A stretch of 41,592 nt of DNA from Pseudofrankia coriaricola (GCF_001854805.1 NZ_MBLO01000051.1:1-41592); one strand, 5' to 3'. Numbered from the stretch's first letter, positions 14,701 to 24,408 are shown. The notes: generated from the sequence alone by a model not told the origin. A program made the numbers and translations.

Positions 14701-17257
14701 ACCCGGCACGCCGTACTGGCGCCTGAAGAAGCTGATGGACGCCTGGTGCGCCCTGTGGTTCTGGCCCGTCGACGCCGCAGCCTTGCTGGACGGCACCGCC
14801 CCCGATTATCAGCGAGACCGCGTGACGGTCACCAGCGCCGACCCGGACACGCCGTCCGCGGCCACCGCGCTGTCCGGGCCGGTGCCGGCAGGCGTGGCGT
14901 CCTCGTGGGAGGCGCTGACGATGTTCGCGGCGGACGGTAAGGACGTCGACCCCGCGGTCGCCACTCCCGCGCCTACCACCATGCCCGCCAACGGCAACGC
15001 CCGGCGGGCGCCCACCGGCGGCGGCGTGGCGCGGCAGCCGGAGCGGTCCCGCCGCGCCGTCGCGCTCACCAGCCTCGACGACTGGATCCGGTTCGCCACG
15101 GCCCTCATCGGCCGGGGCGACGTCGCCCAGGACTCCCTGGTCAGTCAATTCTCGACGCTGGACGACTTGGAGGACTATGAGGACGGCCTCGCGGCGTGGA
15201 TGGGCCAGGAGGACTGGACCCGCCTCCCCGAGCTCTTCCCCTGGCTAGAAACCGTCGACCAGATCGCCAAACGCCAGGGCTTCTTCCACTGGGAAGTTGA
15301 GTTCGCCCAGGTCTTCACCCGCGGCGGATTCGATCTCCAGGTCGGCAATCCCCCGTGGTTTCGCCCGGACTGGAAAGAGGCGCTCGTCCTCGCCGAACGG
15401 GAACCCTGGTTCATGCTCGCGGACAGACCACCTGCCGATGAGTGGGAACGCCGCCGAGATGTACAGCTGGCGGTTCCCGAAGAGCGCCGTTCGGTACTCG
15501 CGGACCTCGCCGCGACCACCGGAGACAAGACGATACTTACCGCACGTTCGACTTACCCCCTACTCAATGGCACGCGACTCGATCTGTATCGAGCCTTCAT
15601 GTGTCGAGTATGGGCCCACTCGAACACTTGCGGCATTACCGGCATGCTGCACCAGGACACTCATCTCAGCGGCGCAAGAGAGGGTGCGCTACGCGCTTCG
15701 TCGTACCGAAGGTTGCGGATTCATGGCCACTTCGTCAATACCGCCAACTGGGCATTCGAGGCCAACCGGAGTATCGAGTTCGGGCTACACGTCTATGGAC
15801 CACCTCGGGGGATCTCCTTCTTGCATGCCAGCCGCCTGTTCGGGGCGGCGACGCTCGTCAAGTCGCTCGAACACGACGGAGAGGGACCTCTTCCGTCGCA
15901 GCGACACAACGGAAGTTGGGATCTACGTCCTCATCGCGCAAGGCTTGTGGAGGTCGACGTAGACCGCTTGGCCGAGTGGCGGAGGTTGCTGTACCTCGAG
16001 GATGAGCCAATCGAGACGACGCCACTGCTGTACCCAATCAGCGATGGTGAACAAGCGGCTATATCAGCGCTTGCTAGATACAAGATAAGGACGCGCTCGT
16101 ACAACCCAGAGGTGGATGGTGGCTACAACGAGACGACGGCCCGGAAGAACGGCCTGATCCGTTATCGATCCACTACCTCAAAGATGATGAACGACCTGGT
16201 AATCCAAGGCCCTCATATCGGTATCGCAACACCGTTCAGTAAGTCTCCTCGGGTGCCGTGTCTGACTCGAAGCGACTGGGATTCAGTTGATCTTACGACG
16301 TTTCCCCCCAACCCCTCCGTTCGGACCAACTTCGAGATTGCGGACGGCGCGGCGCGACGCGGCGCGTCCGACGGAGCGTACCGCCTTATCTGGCGCGACA
16401 TGATCGCCAATGATACCGAGCGGTCACTCTTTGCAGCCATTTTCCCTCCGGGAGTTACCCACGTACATGCTCTACAGTCGATGGCGTTGCGAAACTCGAA
16501 GGCCCTTGCGCTTGTTTCCGGATTCTGGGCGGCTCTACCTCTCGACTACGTGTTGCGTATAACGGGAAGATCTCACCTGCAGGCCGAAGGGTCGCTAGCG
16601 ATACTCGCGCCGACGCCTGACCATCCACTGGCTTCCCCACTGCTCCTCCGCGCTCTTCGGCTAAACTGCCTGACAGAGGCGTACGCCCAGCTCTGGGACG
16701 AGCTGTACGACCACGGCTGGGCGGTCTCGGAAACCTGGGCCGTCAACTGGCCGGGTGTCCGACCGATAGCAGAAGTAAAAACGGAGTGGGGCTGGGAGAC
16801 GCCACTGCGTACCGAACGTGAACGTCGCGCAGCCCTTGTTGAGATCGACGCACTGGTCTCGGTCTGGCTGAGGATTGGAGCCGACGAACTCGTCGCTATC
16901 TGTGACTCGCGATATCCAACGCTCGTCGAGCGCGAGAGCGAAATGTACTTCGACGCCAAAGGCCGGCGCCTTGCGCGTGATCCCTATGCCTTTGGGATCG
17001 AGCAGACGAAGGAAGACTGGGTCGAGTTCCAGGAGTACCTCGAGGACCCGAAGCGGAAACTGCCGCCGGCGGGTTATGTCGCGCCGTTCTACAAGGCGGA
17101 TCGGGAGGGTGAGATGCGGGCCGCGCATGCCGTGTTCTCGGCGCGGTTGCAGGCGGCGCGGGACGCGGGCTGGCAGGAATCGGACGGTGTCGGCCCGGTC
17201 CAGGCGACGGACGCGGCGCTGGCGGGTCGGGCCGTGGAGACGGAGACCGCCGGATGA
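11717..17257 (+). CDS. drmMI: Giant N6-adenine DNA methylase, DrmMI-like
   Basis: At 1846 residues this is far larger than an ordinary adenine methylase. Motif I is CEPALGSGAFLNEA (from residue 745), followed by YGVDLNATAIELADVSLWLN (about 800). The catalytic motif IV is NPPW at 1211-1214, which specifies N6-adenine methylation. The roughly 740 residues before motif I are an unassigned helical/strand region. About 460 residues separate motif I from NPPW, including a low-complexity Ala/Pro/Thr linker, whereas typical enzymes have about 100. Target recognition is probably C-terminal of NPPW. The coding sequence from about 15.3 to 17.0 kb is clearly less G+C-rich than the rest. ATG at 11717 overlaps the helicase stop, and the stop overlaps the next gene as ATGA. 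I infer that it marks host DNA for the surrounding system. PglX of BREX is an alternative homologue, but pglZ and pglY are absent. Confidence 0.8.
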   Translation: MSFDALTNHGEYLSPYFVEEVLPGEIRKSVAARWAEREKVAATQPDGAGRVTATLVVAEPDPGYGEPSGSGTAALVAPVTASTMAATGLDIGPGLRSLDLTGGAEPAANAELTASVPEEAPRPAVTPREGLRRLRQAYYDRKSDLVALDPENDDAKRAELLHALHDQVLAALGFPPRRHVRPVAHAGAEVRVPLAAELDGVWALECGWATETDAAIDPAGAGRLLEAVDLGPRERVTHGMRLAAHLFAAEEPPRYLLLLAGGVVILADRRTWGEGRYLAVSLDVAFGRNDTRPGGELDVIAALFGADALCPPEAGGAEPLADLVAGSQKQAVGVTAELRDGLRESVELIANEVLARIAEAGVRPEEIDDLKSLGARLTKEALRYLYRILVLLYAEARPELRVLPVDHPEYADGYSLARLGDLVARRLPPSPAARTGTHLFDSLDVLFRVVNDGYRPRDATPAAAIVSGPDAVSPAEVLASGADGLPAVAAQTAADGGADGGRASGERMAAQEAARRRAGRAAAKVSEGEGIRFEPLRSDLFDPEAITLIGLALPRPDTDDDEDGEEPAGAGMPGTIDTRLRNACLYRVLRRLMITKGGRGSRGGGPRRRGGFISYAQLGINQLGAVYEGLMSYTGFIAGEDLYEVAKGGDPKDGSWTVPSSRAGEYPPEVFVHEVDDDGHRTELRRRYLAGSFVYRLSGRDRQTSASYYTPQSLTEVTVQLALKYRIEEAGPDFKARDLLDWTICEPALGSGAFLNEAINQVAAEYLRRRQEEKQKDGTLDRPLDPARYAIELQKAKAYIALHNSYGVDLNATAIELADVSLWLNVMHAGLQAPWFGLHLRRGNSLVGAGRRYYIQDTLADRSWLTSAPVDLPFREGALPGGAIHHFLLPAAGWGAVAAEKEAKELAPDDAKRLAAWRRAIAKAPTTKGTKTRPSQADQLAALARRVEYLWKLVQQRLEISEREIRRQIDVWGADDLPEVHELASRKKIKDDLEAPGTPYWRLKKLMDAWCALWFWPVDAAALLDGTAPDYQRDRVTVTSADPDTPSAATALSGPVPAGVASSWEALTMFAADGKDVDPAVATPAPTTMPANGNARRAPTGGGVARQPERSRRAVALTSLDDWIRFATALIGRGDVAQDSLVSQFSTLDDLEDYEDGLAAWMGQEDWTRLPELFPWLETVDQIAKRQGFFHWEVEFAQVFTRGGFDLQVGNPPWFRPDWKEALVLAEREPWFMLADRPPADEWERRRDVQLAVPEERRSVLADLAATTGDKTILTARSTYPLLNGTRLDLYRAFMCRVWAHSNTCGITGMLHQDTHLSGAREGALRASSYRRLRIHGHFVNTANWAFEANRSIEFGLHVYGPPRGISFLHASRLFGAATLVKSLEHDGEGPLPSQRHNGSWDLRPHRARLVEVDVDRLAEWRRLLYLEDEPIETTPLLYPISDGEQAAISALARYKIRTRSYNPEVDGGYNETTARKNGLIRYRSTTSKMMNDLVIQGPHIGIATPFSKSPRVPCLTRSDWDSVDLTTFPPNPSVRTNFEIADGAARRGASDGAYRLIWRDMIANDTERSLFAAIFPPGVTHVHALQSMALRNSKALALVSGFWAALPLDYVLRITGRSHLQAEGSLAILAPTPDHPLASPLLLRALRLNCLTEAYAQLWDELYDHGWAVSETWAVNWPGVRPIAEVKTEWGWETPLRTERERRAALVEIDALVSVWLRIGADELVAICDSRYPTLVERESEMYFDAKGRRLARDPYAFGIEQTKEDWVEFQEYLEDPKRKLPPAGYVAPFYKADREGEMRAAHAVFSARLQAARDAGWQESDGVGPVQATDAALAGRAVETETAG

Positions 17258-20200
17258 GGCCTACGGTCGCGGCGGAGCGGCTGCGGCGGACGTTGACGCA
17301 GTACCTGACGACGACGTTCGCGCTCGCCGACGAGGGTGAGCAGGCGGCGCTCGCCGCGTTCCTCGACAACCCCGAGTACGGCATCTACCGCGGCCCGTAC
17401 CTGCGGGTCCGTACGCCGTTCCGCCCGGCGCCCGACGGCTGGCGGGAGCATCTCGACTGGGCGCCGGCGGACTGGGCGCCGTACGCCCATCAGGCCGCCG
17501 CGTTCGAGCGACTGTCGACGAAGTTCGGCCCGGCGAAGCCGACCGTTCTCACCACCGGCACCGGCTCGGGCAAGACCGAGGCGTTCCTGCTGCCGATCCT
17601 GGACCACTGCCGTCATGCCAGCGCCGCCGGCCAGCCGGGTGTGAAGGCGCTGCTGCTGTACCCGATGAACGCCCTGGCGACCGACCAGACCGGCCGACTC
17701 AACGCGCTCCTCGCGGACCCAGCGCTCGCATCCGTGACCGGCGGCCTCTACATCGGCGATGCCCCGGCGCAGACCTACCCCCGGGTGATGACGGACCGCG
17801 CGCAGATCCGCCGGACGCCGCCCGACATCCTGATCACAAACTACAAGATGCTCGACCAGTTGTTGCAACGCCCGGAAGACGTGCCGCTGTGGCAGGCGAA
17901 CAGCCTGGCCTACGTCGTGCTCGACGAGTTCCACACCTACGACGGCGCGCAGGGCACCGACGTCGCGATGCTGCTGCGCCGTCTCGGCGCCGTCACCGGG
18001 GCGGCCAGGCCCGGACGGCCGCTGGGCCTGGTCTGCCCGGTCGCGACGTCGGCGACGCTGGGTTCGGGCGCGCCGGCCGACGACACGGTGGCGGCGATCC
18101 GCGCGGTCGCCGAGGAGATCTTCGGCGCCCCGTTCGACGAGGACGCGGTGATCGGGGAGGACCGGCTCGCCCCGGACGAGATCCTCGACGACCCCGACCC
18201 GCGCCTGCCCGACCCGGACCCGGCGTCGCTGGCCGCGATCCCGCTCGACGGCCCGGCGCTGAGCGATCAGGTACTGGACGGCCAAGCGCCGAGCGCCCCG
18301 GCGGGCGCCGCGGAGGAGCGGGCCCGCCACCTCGACGCGATGCGTCCGCTGGCCGTCGCGGTGCTCGGCCCCGACGCCGCGAAGGATCTGACCCCGGCGA
18401 GCCTCGGTGTGCTGCTACGCCGGCACAAGCTGACCCGCGCCGTGCTGCGGCTGCTCGGCGATACCCCGCGCACGGCTGACGAGGCGCTGGAGGGCTTCCC
18501 TCGCGAGGATCTCCGGGCTTGGGGGGTGGCGCTCGCGACCCAGCCGGAGCTGGCCGCCGCCGGCCTCGCCCGGTTCGTCGCCCTGCTGTCGGTCGCCCGG
18601 GACCCGGCCGACCCGCGCCGCCCGTTGGTCATGGTCGAGACGCACCTGTGGGTGCGGGCGGTCTCGCGGCTGCTGCGCGCCGTCGCCCACGAGCCGGCGT
18701 TCGGGTGGGACGGCGAGCAGCGCCCCGCCCCGTCCCCGCCGCTGGACCTGGCGACGACGGCGGCGATGGATGACGGCGCGGCCCCGGCCGTCGCGCCGCG
18801 GGCGGCCGGCGGCGCGACGGCCGGGGCGGCCGGCGGGACGGGCACCGCGACCGGTGTCGTCGCGGACAGCGGGCAGCCACTGCTGCCAGCCGTCTACTGC
18901 CGGCACTGCGGCCGGTCCGGCTGGGCGGCGTTGTCACCGGAGCGCGGCCCGACGGAGCTTGTCACCGACCCGACGAAGATCTACCGGGCCGGTGTCGGCC
19001 GAGAGAAGCGGCGGGTCAGGGCGCTGATCAGGGCAACCGATCAGGAGGCCCGCTCCCCTGCCGGCAGCCCCGTGATGATGCTCGACGCGAGCGGCACCCG
19101 GCTGCACACGTTCGACCCGGCGAGCAACCGGCACCTCGCCGAGGGCTACGCCGCGGCGGCCGGCGGGACGGTGCCGGCAGCCGGGGTGCCGGTGCTGTGC
19201 GCGCTGGACGACTCGGCGGGCGCCGAGGCGGACCGCTGCCCGGCGTGCGGCCTGGAGCAGGGCATCCGGTACCTGGGCGCGGGCCTCGCCTCGCTCGCGT
19301 CCGTGTCCGTCAGCCAGCTGTTCACTGGTGGCGAGCTGCCCGACCGGGCGTCCCAGCGCACGCTGCTGTTCAACGACTCGGTGCAGGACGCGGCGCACCG
19401 GGCCGGGTTCGTCGCCGCCCGGGCGTTCACGTTCTCGCTGCGTGCCCTGCTCGCCGCGCAGCTGGCCGACGGGGTGCCGGTCGCGCTGAACGACCTGATC
19501 GCGGACCTGGTCGCGGCCGGGACCGACCGGGAGACGTTGGCGGCGATTGTGCCGCCCGAGCTGCACGACGTCCAGGCCGTCGACGACCTGCTGTCGGGCC
19601 GCGGGCGGCCCCGCCGGGACACGTGGCGGCTGCTGGGCGACCGGCTCGGGTTCGCCACGGTGCTGGAGTTCGGCCTGCGCTCGCGCAACGGCCGCACTCT
19701 GGAGCTGACCCGGACCGTCGCCGCGGAGGCGGGCCTGCCGGCGACAGCCCGTCCCCTGGCCAGGGACACGCTGGTCACCGCGAACGTCCAGACGCTGTTC
19801 GACGACCTGGACGACGCCCGGCTCGACGCCTACCTGCGCGGCCTGCTGGAGCGGCTGCGGATCCGGGGCGCCGTCGGCCATCGCTGGCTGGACGTCTACC
19901 TCACCGAGGGCGGGCGCCGGTTCCGGATCTGGGGCGGCCGCCCGGACGGGATGCCCGCTTTCCCCCGAGGGCTGGCCGCGCCCGCGTTCCTCCTGACCGC
20001 GCCGCGCCCGCGCACCCAGTTCGACGTGCTGACGGGCGCGGGCAACTGGTACCAGGACTGGACGGTCCGCTGCCTTGGCCTGTCCCGCGACCACGCGTCC
20101 GACTACCTGCGGGAGCTGCTGCCCCGGCTCGCCGACACCGGGGCGCTGGCTCGGCGGGTGATCGTCCGCCCTCTCGGCAACGGCCGAGCACCGGGCCGCG

Positions 20201-23200
20201 GCCGGGCGCGCAGCGCCACCCCGGCCGGCGGCATCACGGTCTACGGGCTGCAGCCCGGCCACATCACCGTCACCCGGCTCGGCGACGCGGACGCGCGCGA
20301 CGCGGGGGTGCGGTGCGACGCGTGCGCGTGGACGCAGACCGTCCCGCCGGCCCGGGTCGCCGACTGGGTCGGCCAGCCATGCCACCGCTACCGCTGCCCC
20401 GGGCGGCTGCGCCCCGCGCCGCTGCCGCGGGCCGCCGACGACTACTACCGCCGGCTCTACCAGGACGGCGGCACGTTCCGCGTCGTCACCGCCGAGCACA
20501 CCGGGCTGCTCACCCGCGAGCAGCGGGAGACCGTCGAGCACGCGTTCCGCGACGGCACCCACTACACCGACCCGAACGTGCTGTCCTGCACGCCGACGCT
20601 CGAGCTGGGCATCGACATCGGCGCCCTGTCCACGGTGCTGCTGGCCTCGCTGCCGGGCGGCCCGGCGAACTACGTCCAACGCGCCGGCCGGGCCGGCCGG
20701 CGCAGTGGCAACGCATTCGTCCTCACCCTGCTGGAGCGGGGTGAACGCGAGCAGTACTACCTCACCGAGCCCCGCGACATGATCGCCGGAGAGATCGCCC
20801 CGCCAGGCACGTACCTGTCCGCGATCGAGATCCTGCGCCGCCAGTACGTCGCCCACCTGGTCGACCTGACCGCCAGGGGCCGGCTGCCGGATACGGCGCC
20901 CCTGCCGCGCCTGGCCGGCAACCTGTTCGGTGCCGACGGCTGGCTCACCGCCTTTACCGACGCTGCCCTGAAGTCCGGCGCGGCGGAGGTGGAGCGGTTC
21001 CTCGCCCTGTTCGGCCCCGCCGGCGAGGACGGCGGCACCCTCCACGGGGGAAGTGCCGCTCGCGGAGACGGAAGTACGGCCCTCCGGGAGGACGGCGCGG
21101 ACCTGTGGGAGGGCACGTCGGGGGAAGGCAGCCAGATCAGCGCGAGCGCGGCGGCCGAGCTGCGCCAGTACGCCGTGGCGGGTCTGGCCGACGCGGCGGC
21201 GGCCGCCGAGCGGGCCTGGGAGGAGCGGCTCGCCGGCCTGCGGCACCGCATCGACGCGATCGACCAGGCACGCGCGGCACTCCTGCAGTCCGACGAGGAG
21301 CAGCGCAGGGACTTCCGCGCCCTGTCCGCGCAGCGCCGTGCCGTCGCCCGCCTGGCCGGCGACATCACCGGCAAAGCCGCGCACGCCACCCTCGTCGAGC
21401 TCGGCCTGCTGCCGAACTACGCGCTGTTCGACGGGGCGACCACCCTGGAGGCCACGCTCACCTGGGACGAACTAGCCGCCAACGGCGAGCGCCGGTTCGT
21501 CAGCGACGTCCGGGAGTACGCCCGCCCAACCCGTCAGGCGCTCACCGAGATCGCGCCCGGCAACACCTACTACGTCCGCGGCTACGCCCACCGCGTCACC
21601 GGCCTCGACATCGGCCCCCGCGGCAGGCCCACCTGGGAGTTCTGGCGGATCTGCCCGACCTGCGGCTACGTCCGCACCCCCCGCACCGCGCCCGTGGCCG
21701 CGCCGAGCGGCAACCCGGTCGCGCCGGCGGGCGACCCATCCGTGCCAGCCGTCCCGCTGGTGGACGACGCCGGGCCGTGCGAACGCTGCCGGGGCACCGG
21801 CATCGGCGACGCCGGCGCCCGCTTCGCCGTGCTGCGGCCCACCCGCGTCACCGCCGCCGACCGGCGCGACGACGCGCGGATCCGCGACGATCTCGACGAC
21901 CGGGAGGGCCGCTCCTACACCACGGCCACCACTGTCGACGTCGACCCGGTGAACATCGCGCGCTCGTGGCGGCACACCCATGCCACGTTCGGCGTCGACT
22001 ACGCCCGGCCCGCCGTGGTGCGCGCCTTCAACCTGGGCACCACCCGGCCCGACCGGACCCCGACCGACACGTTCGCCGGCGAGGAGGTCTCCCTCACCCT
22101 GTTCCACGTCTGCGTCGACTGTGGCGGGACCGCCGTTGACGGGCCGCCGCCGACGACCACCGGCGGCACCGGCTTCGGCCAGCCGGAGCTCGCCGACGGG
22201 CCGGGCACGATGAACGGCGAACGCTCCGAGTCGGGCGATGGCCTGCGCGGCCACGAGCACCACCGGCTGTGGTGTCGGCACCGGCGCCATCCCCAGTCGG
22301 CCCGCCACCAGCCGCTGCTGCTCGCCGCCGAGCTGCGCACCGAGGCCGTGCGGATCCTGGTCCCGGCGCTGACGACGTCGATCACCACCCGGCGAGCCTC
22401 GTTCGCGGCCGCGCTGCGGCTCGGGATCGCCCGGCAGTACCGCGGCAGCCCGGACCATCTGCGCCTCGTCTCGGCCGTCATGCCGGACGCCGCCACCGGA
22501 ACGTCGCGCCAGTTCCTCGTCCTCTACGACAGCCAGCCCGGCGGCACCGGCTACCTGCACCGGTTGGCGGACCCGGAGAACTTCCGCGCCGTGCTCGCCG
22601 CCGCCCTCGAGGCGATCGAGACCTGCGCGTGTGTCGACGCCGGCCGGCCTGGCTGCCCGCGCTGCCTGCTGCGCTATGCCCGCGGCGACGAGTTCGCCCA
22701 GATCCAGCGCGCAGAGGCGGTCGGGATCCTGCGCGAGCTGCTCGACGACTGGGACGTGGCCGACAGCGGCCCCGCGGACCAGATGTCCATGGTCAGCCTG
22801 GTCGAAAGCGAGCTGGAGGCGCGGTTCCTCGACGGGCTGCGCGCCTGGGGCGCCCGGCCCGGCAGCCCCGGCACGCTCACGGCCGGCGCCGCGGTGACCG
22901 GCGCCGCCCGCGTTGCCGAGCTGCGGATCAGCGGGCCTGGCGGCGCGATCACCCACTGGCGGATGCGGCTGCAGCACACGATCGCCGGCACCCGGCCGGA
23001 CGTGCACTTCGCCCGGCTCGACGGCCCGCCGATGGAGGTCGCCGTCTACCTCGACGGCTTCCGCTACCACGCCACAGCAGAGCACAACCGGCTCGCCGAC
23101 GACGCGGACAAGCGCTCCCGGCTGCGCGCCCACGGCGTGCGCGTCTTCCAGTTCACCTGGGACGACGTCGAGGAGTGGCGCACCCGTTCCGCCGGCGCGG

Positions 23201-24408
23201 CGCCGCCGCCCCGCCCTCCCTACCAGGGCCTCGCACAGGAACAGGCACACGTCTACTACCGGACGGTGACGGCTCCGCCGCGGCCGGCCGACGAGCTGGA
23301 CCGTCACGTCTGGATCAACCCAGTGGACCTGCTGCTCGCCTTCCTCGCTGACCCCGACGGAGATCTGTGGCGGGTCCGCGCCGAGGCAACGCTCGGCGGC
23401 CTGTTGCGAACGCCGGGTATGAGGCGCGCCCAGACCGGTACGGCCGGGCTCGCCGCGGTGGTCGACGCCAGCCTGCGCGGCGGGCCGCTTCCCGCGGGCA
23501 GCGGCGCCATCCACGTCATCGGGGCACGCGACGACGCCGGCTGCCCGGTCACCGTCGTGATCGACGACCGCGGCGGAGTCCAGAACCGGGTGTTCTCGGC
23601 GCTTGTCCTCGTCGACGACCGTGACGAGGCTGTCGGCGAAGCCATCGCCGCTGGCGGCGGCGGTGCCGGCTGGGCTGGAGGCGACGGGGTCGCCAACGGT
23701 CTCGACACCCCGACTGACGGCGCCTCGCCGCACCGGCGCAGGTGGGCGTCCTGGCTTGCCTGGACGAACCTCACGCAGTTCCTGGCCGACGGGGACGGCG
23801 ACGCGGTCCAGCTCACCGTCACCGGGATCGACGACTTCGACCCGGCGCTGCTCGCCGCCGCCGGTGGTGGCGGTCTCGCCGAGGTCAGCGCCGCACAGGC
23901 ACTCGACCTGGAGACGTCGACCTGGCTCGGCCGGCCAGCGCTTCCGGCGCCAAGACCGCTGCGACCGCTGCCGCCGGCGGGCGGCTCCGCTTCCGAGATC
24001 GACCTCCGGTGGCGCGAGGCGCTCCACCTGGCCGACCCGGTCGAACCGGGCCTGCTCGACCTCATGCACGCCCTCATCGCCCTGGCTCTGGCGGAGGCGC
24101 TCCCGGCACCCGAGGTCGGCTTCGAGCTGGGCGACGGCGGATGGATGGCGGAGCTGGCCTGGCCCGACGCTCGCGTAGGCGTCGCCCTCGCCCCGGTCGG
24201 CCCGGCCGACCAAGAGGCGGCCGACCGGGACGAGGCATACCGAAACGCGGGCTGGGACGTTCGGACCACGGCCGGCTGGACCGCCGCCGAGCTTGCCGAC
24301 CGCGTCCGCGGCGGGACGCCTCCCATCGGCCGTCGCACGCCGACGGAGGGCGGAGCGGCGGGTGCCGCCGGCGCGGGCTTCGAGGACTTCAGGAAAGGAG
24401 CACGGTGA
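17254..24408 (+). CDS. DEAD/DUF1998 helicase fused to Vsr-like endonuclease domain
   Basis: This 2384-residue protein starts with a YprA/DrmA-type helicase lobe: GTGSGKT (102-108) and DEFH (224-227). A large insert of about 800 residues contains Cys clusters (CRHCG, CPACG, CDACAW). The second lobe then has TPTLELGIDIG (from about 1113) and QRAGRAGRR (1142). A DUF1998-type region follows, with DSQPGGTGYLH (from 1759) and the cluster C-A-C...C-P-R-C near 1791-1805. Residues about 1848-2000 look like a Vsr/DUF559 nuclease: ESELEARFLDGL, RPDVHF (D1916), EVAVYLDGFRYH (1928-1939) and DKRSRLRAHGVRVFQFTWDD. The last 380 residues are unassigned. It sits where class 1 DISARM has drmA and drmB, so it may combine both with a nuclease. 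ATG at 17254 overlaps the methylase stop, and the 3' end overlaps the next gene as GTGA. Confidence 0.85.
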   Translation: MRPTVAAERLRRTLTQYLTTTFALADEGEQAALAAFLDNPEYGIYRGPYLRVRTPFRPAPDGWREHLDWAPADWAPYAHQAAAFERLSTKFGPAKPTVLTTGTGSGKTEAFLLPILDHCRHASAAGQPGVKALLLYPMNALATDQTGRLNALLADPALASVTGGLYIGDAPAQTYPRVMTDRAQIRRTPPDILITNYKMLDQLLQRPEDVPLWQANSLAYVVLDEFHTYDGAQGTDVAMLLRRLGAVTGAARPGRPLGLVCPVATSATLGSGAPADDTVAAIRAVAEEIFGAPFDEDAVIGEDRLAPDEILDDPDPRLPDPDPASLAAIPLDGPALSDQVLDGQAPSAPAGAAEERARHLDAMRPLAVAVLGPDAAKDLTPASLGVLLRRHKLTRAVLRLLGDTPRTADEALEGFPREDLRAWGVALATQPELAAAGLARFVALLSVARDPADPRRPLVMVETHLWVRAVSRLLRAVAHEPAFGWDGEQRPAPSPPLDLATTAAMDDGAAPAVAPRAAGGATAGAAGGTGTATGVVADSGQPLLPAVYCRHCGRSGWAALSPERGPTELVTDPTKIYRAGVGREKRRVRALIRATDQEARSPAGSPVMMLDASGTRLHTFDPASNRHLAEGYAAAAGGTVPAAGVPVLCALDDSAGAEADRCPACGLEQGIRYLGAGLASLASVSVSQLFTGGELPDRASQRTLLFNDSVQDAAHRAGFVAARAFTFSLRALLAAQLADGVPVALNDLIADLVAAGTDRETLAAIVPPELHDVQAVDDLLSGRGRPRRDTWRLLGDRLGFATVLEFGLRSRNGRTLELTRTVAAEAGLPATARPLARDTLVTANVQTLFDDLDDARLDAYLRGLLERLRIRGAVGHRWLDVYLTEGGRRFRIWGGRPDGMPAFPRGLAAPAFLLTAPRPRTQFDVLTGAGNWYQDWTVRCLGLSRDHASDYLRELLPRLADTGALARRVIVRPLGNGRAPGRGRARSATPAGGITVYGLQPGHITVTRLGDADARDAGVRCDACAWTQTVPPARVADWVGQPCHRYRCPGRLRPAPLPRAADDYYRRLYQDGGTFRVVTAEHTGLLTREQRETVEHAFRDGTHYTDPNVLSCTPTLELGIDIGALSTVLLASLPGGPANYVQRAGRAGRRSGNAFVLTLLERGEREQYYLTEPRDMIAGEIAPPGTYLSAIEILRRQYVAHLVDLTARGRLPDTAPLPRLAGNLFGADGWLTAFTDAALKSGAAEVERFLALFGPAGEDGGTLHGGSAARGDGSTALREDGADLWEGTSGEGSQISASAAAELRQYAVAGLADAAAAAERAWEERLAGLRHRIDAIDQARAALLQSDEEQRRDFRALSAQRRAVARLAGDITGKAAHATLVELGLLPNYALFDGATTLEATLTWDELAANGERRFVSDVREYARPTRQALTEIAPGNTYYVRGYAHRVTGLDIGPRGRPTWEFWRICPTCGYVRTPRTAPVAAPSGNPVAPAGDPSVPAVPLVDDAGPCERCRGTGIGDAGARFAVLRPTRVTAADRRDDARIRDDLDDREGRSYTTATTVDVDPVNIARSWRHTHATFGVDYARPAVVRAFNLGTTRPDRTPTDTFAGEEVSLTLFHVCVDCGGTAVDGPPPTTTGGTGFGQPELADGPGTMNGERSESGDGLRGHEHHRLWCRHRRHPQSARHQPLLLAAELRTEAVRILVPALTTSITTRRASFAAALRLGIARQYRGSPDHLRLVSAVMPDAATGTSRQFLVLYDSQPGGTGYLHRLADPENFRAVLAAALEAIETCACVDAGRPGCPRCLLRYARGDEFAQIQRAEAVGILRELLDDWDVADSGPADQMSMVSLVESELEARFLDGLRAWGARPGSPGTLTAGAAVTGAARVAELRISGPGGAITHWRMRLQHTIAGTRPDVHFARLDGPPMEVAVYLDGFRYHATAEHNRLADDADKRSRLRAHGVRVFQFTWDDVEEWRTRSAGAAPPPRPPYQGLAQEQAHVYYRTVTAPPRPADELDRHVWINPVDLLLAFLADPDGDLWRVRAEATLGGLLRTPGMRRAQTGTAGLAAVVDASLRGGPLPAGSGAIHVIGARDDAGCPVTVVIDDRGGVQNRVFSALVLVDDRDEAVGEAIAAGGGGAGWAGGDGVANGLDTPTDGASPHRRRWASWLAWTNLTQFLADGDGDAVQLTVTGIDDFDPALLAAAGGGGLAEVSAAQALDLETSTWLGRPALPAPRPLRPLPPAGGSASEIDLRWREALHLADPVEPGLLDLMHALIALALAEALPAPEVGFELGDGGWMAELAWPDARVGVALAPVGPADQEAADRDEAYRNAGWDVRTTAGWTAAELADRVRGGTPPIGRRTPTEGGAAGAAGAGFEDFRKGAR

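Noticed and set aside
10973-15148. 1391-codon open frame on the minus strand across the helicase and methylase genes
   Set aside because: Opposite the clear motif-bearing genes; low-complexity, Gly/Arg/Val-rich and without domains. Long antisense frames are expected at this G+C.
21472-24213. 913-codon minus-strand open frame over the DUF1998 gene
   Set aside because: Same reason: mirror of a gene with recognisable helicase and nuclease-like motifs, no motifs of its own.
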